Assembly: GCF_017377795.1 (NCBI RefSeq)
Contig: NZ_JAFRDR010000014.1
Span: forward strand, 62,001 to 126,000
Origin: Williamsia soli
Lineage (GTDB): Bacteria; Actinomycetota; Actinomycetes; Mycobacteriales; Mycobacteriaceae
Length of the DNA stretch: 64,000 nt
Direction: 5' to 3'
This document shows, in pieces, positions 60,838 through 64,000 of the stretch (its first letter is position 1; every line of letters begins with the position of its first letter). The position numbers were made by a program, and so were the translations under genes. The notes below the pieces were generated by a model. It was not told where the DNA came from. It ran no database searches and saw only the letters and a program-made list of their open reading frames with translations.

Positions 60838-61055
60838 CTCATTTCCTCATAACTGGCCGCATTCAGCAGACGGGCCGGAGGACCAAGAAGCGGAGACAAA
60901 AAAGTGGCGCGAAATAAGCTCCCGGCGGAGAGGGAATTGATCGAGCCCGGCCGAAGGCCGGCCAATTCTCCGGCGGGGGCGCGTGCCACTTATTTGGCGG
61001 AGTCTCTTGGTCCGCAGGTTCGGCTGTGGAAAGAATCGGCCTATGAGGGAATGAG
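60838..61055. repeat. Palindromic leader element C with extra inner palindrome
   Basis: 218 bp. Outer arms CTCATTTCCTCATA and TATGAGGGAATGAG and most of the stem match element B. The core stem is AAAGTGGC...GCCACTT, where B has AAAGTCCC...GGGACTTT: both arms changed together. The loop holds an insert of about 56 bp that is itself a palindrome (CCGGCGGAGA...TTCTCCGGCGG). Confidence 0.7.
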
Positions 61056-61338
61056 ACCTCCGAAGGAGGAATGCAGTTGCGCCGTAGGCGTATCCGAGTA
61101 GGTGACCGCGCAGCGGGCAGACATGGCCGCGCAGCGGGCACCGGGTGAGGGGTGAGCCTGGCCAGCATTCGACTGGGGGGTCATGCGCTGCAACCGGTTG
61201 GGTGGTTGCCTCGTGCTGGCCAGGTTCGGTGGGCGACGTTAGCACCGCCTGGCGGGTGGTGTCGCGGCGAGAGACCCGGCCTGCCTCCCCTCGCAAGTGT
61301 TCGCTATCGTAATGATCAACTTTAGGGAGGGAATGTTG

Positions 61339-61749
61339 ATGAGTGGTCGTTTCAAGCGTTTTGTTGCCGGTGTTGCGGTCGCGACGGCAGTCGCGGTGAG
61401 CGGTGGGCTTGCTGTCGCAGCAGCGCCGGCCTCGGCCGCGACGGTGCGGGAAACGCAGGGGGTCTGGGTCATCACGCTCACCCATGAGGAAACGGTGGCT
61501 GCTGCCCAGGTCGGTGCTGGCAACGTCATCAATGCGATCCTCGGCAACGATCACTGGCGGGTCACGTTGGACAGCGATTCAAAGTACAAGGGCGGTAGTT
61601 ACTACCGACCCGACAAGGGCCGCACCTGGAGCAATGTCACCGGACAGCAGGTGATTGCCGAGGCCGCCGCGCACCGGGGCGGGTATGTGGTGCTCGGGGT
61701 GTTCCCCGACAACCCGGACATGCCGTTGTGGGTGGCCCAAGCCTGGTAG
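61339..61749 (+). CDS. Small secreted protein
   Basis: 136 residues from ATG 61339 (GGGAGGG upstream; a TTG lies one codon before). Signal peptide FVAGVAVATAVAVSGGLAVA with cleavage near ASA-AT. The mature part has HEETVAAAQVGAGNVINAIL, DSKYKGGSYYRPDKGRTW and GGYVVLGVFPDNPDMPLWVA. Reminiscent of small exported proteins with a helix-strand pattern, and no cysteines. Alone on the + strand, with a strong bidirectional terminator after it. Possibly an immunity or envelope factor; unknown. Confidence 0.65.
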   Translation: MSGRFKRFVAGVAVATAVAVSGGLAVAAAPASAATVRETQGVWVITLTHEETVAAAQVGAGNVINAILGNDHWRVTLDSDSKYKGGSYYRPDKGRTWSNVTGQQVIAEAAAHRGGYVVLGVFPDNPDMPLWVAQAW

Positions 61750-61780
61750 TCGCCACTCTCGCGTTCGTCATTCACGCACG

Positions 61781-61820
61781 ACAAGGGGCCCACCTCCGGC
61801 TGTGGAGGTGGGCCCCTTGT
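61781..61820. terminator. Bidirectional terminator between convergent genes
   Basis: ACAAGGGGCCCACCTCC pairs perfectly over 17 bp with GGAGGTGGGCCCCTTGT, 6-nt loop. T- and A-rich ends are on both sides of the GC stem. Confidence 0.75.
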
Positions 61821-61827
61821 GCTGTCT

Positions 61828-62043
61828 CTAGTCGGTGTCGAGGGTTTGGATGCCGATGGCTTCCTCGAGGTAGGACCGGGCTTTGTTCAGGTCCCGGCTG
61901 TTGGCGGTGAAGTCCAGGAGGACGGTGTTGGCCAGGCTCTGGGCGTGGTGGGCAGCTGATCGTTGCTGCTCGCTGCCGTTCTCGGCGGCGACGGCCTGGT
62001 GGATGGCTTGCCGGGTGTCTTCGAGGATCTGGGAGATGGTCAT
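61828..62043 (-). CDS. Small helical plasmid protein
   Basis: 71 residues from ATG 62043 (AAGGACTC upstream). Almost all helix: ISQILEDTRQAIHQAVAAEN, EQQRSAAHHAQSLANTVLLD, NKARSYLEEAIGIQTL. The second helix resembles the small protein at 41044-41304 (RCCAHHAATQ...MSYLQQALT), so they may be distant relatives. It lies 45 nt from palindromic element D. Function unknown. Confidence 0.55.
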   Translation of the reverse strand: MTISQILEDTRQAIHQAVAAENGSEQQRSAAHHAQSLANTVLLDFTANSRDLNKARSYLEEAIGIQTLDTD

Positions 62044-62088
62044 GGGGTGAGTCCTTCGTGGTTGGTGGCGCTTGACGCCTTGCGTTCG

Positions 62089-62258
62089 CGCTGGCCGGGG
62101 TGGGCTGTCAACCCCGAAGAGTCCCGGCGGCCGGAGACGAATTTCATGCGAGCGCAGCGAGTGCGTGATGAAAATCGTTGGAGCGCACGGGCGCAGCGCA
62201 GCGGAGAACGGGCGAGAGCGCTGGGGCGTGGGTTGACTGGTCGGGCCCCCGGCCAGCG
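62089..62258. repeat. Palindromic leader element D, unrelated in sequence
   Basis: 170 bp. CGCTGGCCGGGG at 62089-62100 pairs with CCCCGGCCAGCG at 62247-62258. Inside, GTCAACCC pairs with GGGTTGAC, and ATTTCATGC with a near-complement. Same size and position (just upstream of a minus-strand gene) as elements A-C. Nothing coding is seen from 62259 to 62604. Confidence 0.5.
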
Positions 62259-62604
62259 ACACTTCAAAAGGCGCGCGCCCCCTATGGTGACCACAAGAGC
62301 GAAGCTCGGGCCGCAGGTCCGACAACGCCCGGCCCGGTATGGCTGGGGAAGTCAGCGGGTAGCCCCGCCAGCAGGTCGGGGTGCTTATGAGCGTTGACCC
62401 CGGCTTAGGTGCTGCCGGTTCACAACCGAGCCGGGGCACCGCCCCCACAGGCGGAAGAAATAGAGGAGCCTGGCCAGCTTCAATCGGGGGGATTGGTCCG
62501 GGGGGACTGCTGGCCAGGCTCGGCGTTGACGATAGCAGCGGCATCGGACAGGGCCGCTGCCGTGCGGGGCAGATCGTGGTGTGATCTGCCCCGCACGGGG
62601 TTGG

Positions 62605-63635
62605 TCAGTCCAGGGGGACCTGGTCGGCGGTGGCCTGGCCGCTGATCACCTCTTCGACATCGGAAAGGGTGTAGCCGAACACCGAGACCAGCATCTGCAG
62701 GTAGCTGGCGCGGTGGGCGGTGTAGCTGCGATCCGTCTCGCGCCAGGCACTTTTGGGCATGTCGGCCTCGTGCGCGCCGATCGCGATGGCCAGATTCACG
62801 ATGTGACGCCGCTCCGCGCTCGCACCGGCCATCGCCTCGATGGGGTCGGTGCCGCCTAGGAACTGACGGGTCAGGGCCTTGGCGTTGCCGTCCTGGCGGT
62901 TGTAGCCGAACAGGTCGTGGTTGTTTCACATCGTGGACGCGAGGAACTCGGCCACCGCACCAACAGCACCTTTCGGCAACGTCTTGCGCGAGAGGTACTC
63001 GCCGATCTTCTCGCGCCGGACTTTCAGTGCCGCGTCGGCTTTCTTGTTGAGCGCGATCGTCTGCCGCCGCGCCTGGCGGTCGGCTTCCTTCTGCGCGTCG
63101 ATCTCGGCGTCGGTGGGCATCGGATCGGCTCCGGCCGAGCGGTACCCGTAGGTCCGGACTGCCAACCCGGCGGCCTCGGGATCGGTGACGTACCAGCTGG
63201 TGTCGGTGTCGATGAGCGTGCGCGGGGTCGATCAGCCCTTCACCGACGGTCGCGGCGGGATCGTCGTCGCCGTCGAGGGACCAGTCGATCAGCTCCTCGT
63301 CCACCAGGATGCCGTCGGTGTCGGCCCAGCGTTCGTGGAGTCGGCCCGCACGTACGCCAGCCGGTAGGCGGCGTCGACCTGCTCGATGTCGGTGACCGCA
63401 TTGCCGTTCCGTCGACGAGCCGGTGCAACTCGGTGGCGTCGCTGCTGTAGTCGGGCCGATTGCCCGTGGCCGCGATGCCCTGCTCGAGGTAGCCGTCCAC
63501 GACCGTGGCTGCCAAGCTCTTTCTCTGCGGCAGCAATCGCATCGTAAACAGGTTGAAGTCGGCCATCTCTAATGCAAGATCCGGTCCCACCGGGGTCTTC
63601 CATACATCGATCCTACTGTCGACGAGGGCGGCCAT
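62605..63635 (-). pseudogene. Broken ParB-like partition protein gene
   Basis: Read 5' to 3' on the minus strand, homologous segments follow in different frames. The first ends in HRLVDGTA (63400 region), the next reads VTDIEQVDAAYRLAYVRADS, then VDEELIDWSLDGDDDPAATV, then RTLIDTDTSWYVTDPEAAGL. Three single-base shifts join them, followed by an in-frame TGA near 62926 between ASTM and NNHDLFGYNR. The helix RREKIGEYLSRKTLPKGAVG resembles the C-terminal region of plasmid ParB proteins. A ParB N-terminal nuclease-like domain is not seen. Either a decaying gene or a region of sequence errors. Confidence 0.45.
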
Positions 63636-63812
63636 CGCGTACCCACCCGGCGATGCGGATTGGCGCGGACTGCTGGTGATTTCTCGAAGAGCCGAGCGCC
63701 CGGCAGCGTTTGCCGAACCAAGATGATCATACGCGGCGACCGGCGGGCATTCGTACGAGCTTGACGCATTGAGGGAATTGAGGGAGGAGCCTGGTGGTGG
63801 CGCGGTGCCAGC

Positions 63813-64000
63813 TCAAATATGCTGGCCGATCCGGGTCACGTAGTTGCGATACAAAATTACCTTGCGCTCTTCTGAATTGGCGCAAGGCTCCTCTGCGCCG
63901 AAGGCATGATCAACAATGGAGTCAAGCTCAGTGTGCGCCTCACGTAGTTCAGTAGGCATGGTCGACGTCCCGTACAGCTGAAATAGTGTGGCTCCGGGCT
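63813..64000 (-). CDS. C-terminal end of an MmeI-like DNA methyltransferase/restriction protein
   Basis: Partial at the right edge; about 61 residues, stop at 63813-63815. FQLYGTSTMPTELREAHTEL followed by DSIVDHAFGAEEP and SEERKVILYRNYV resembles the end of MmeI-type (type IIL) restriction-modification proteins, where a (T/L)MP..L..AH..LD..VD.A(Y/F) pattern and an ERV..L(F/Y) helix close the chain. The catalytic domains lie outside the window. The call rests on the memory of this tail pattern. Confidence 0.5.
   Translation of the reverse strand, partial: PGATLFQLYGTSTMPTELREAHTELDSIVDHAFGAEEPCANSEERKVILYRNYVTRIGQHI

Noticed and set aside
1-64000. tRNA or rRNA genes
   Set aside because: I looked for T-loop (GGTTCGA-type) contexts with matching acceptor stems and for rRNA-like blocks and saw none convincing; weak tRNA-like folds could be missed by eye.

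Overview
The window is GC-rich actinobacterial DNA. Mycobacteriales such as Rhodococcus, Gordonia or Nocardia fit best, judging from the codon use, the cutinase-family esterase, the SCO6880-type conjugation genes and the GTG starts. It looks like part of a large conjugative plasmid, or an integrated relative, that carries one end of a natural-product gene cluster.

Region 1 (1-10.6 kb) is the right end of a biosynthetic cluster on the + strand: the C-terminal part of a PLP-dependent aminotransferase, a frameshifted MbtH-like gene, a SyrP-like Fe(II)/2-oxoglutarate oxygenase, an A-T-E NRPS, a C-A*-T NRPS whose adenylation domain is degenerate, and a KS-AT-ACP polyketide synthase. Genes from the oxygenase onward overlap by 4 nt and must be one operon. 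The A-domain pocket reads as asparagine-like, which fits a partner beta-hydroxylase. No thioesterase is present in the window.

Region 2 (10.6-13.1 kb) has no recognisable gene but ends in a field of TTARTGCA-type half-sites and palindromes in front of parA. Region 3 (13.1-19.1 kb) is the replication and maintenance block: parA, a small centromere-binding candidate, a primase-polymerase-like Rep, a second Rep-like gene with a small ribbon-helix-helix-like gene upstream, and two related four-hairpin RNAs antisense to the leaders of the two rep genes.

Region 4 (19.2-22.3 kb) is a minus-strand unit of an XRE regulator, a cytochrome P450 and a PAS-like protein. The regulator and the P450 share an identical 14-bp box upstream. 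Region 5 (22.3-23.7 kb) is non-coding but full of hairpins. It includes a Thr-rich leader-peptide candidate and hairpins whose loops carry TTGCCGTCT.

Region 6 (23.7-44.8 kb) is a long + strand conjugation operon: a cutinase-like exported protein, small membrane and secreted proteins, two degenerate P-loop proteins, a VirB2-like pilin, a VirB6-like channel, SCO6880, VirB4, a four-domain peptidoglycan hydrolase, lipoproteins, VirD4 and DUF4913. Region 7 (44.9-49.5 kb) is the minus-strand mobilisation operon mobC-relaxase, followed directly by two nuclease-like genes (PD-(D/E)XK-like and PIN-like). A candidate oriT lies upstream of mobC.

Region 8 (49.9-64 kb) is accessory: a convergent pair of membrane proteins, a Fic/antitoxin module, a DnaB-N-like protein, an NrdH-like redoxin, an LPD29 protein, a QxK-type nuclease fusion, and small plasmid proteins. 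Each minus-strand unit here starts next to a long imperfect palindrome of about 160-220 bp. Three of these are homologous and show compensatory changes in the core stem. The right end holds a broken ParB-like gene and the C-terminus of what resembles an MmeI-type methyltransferase.
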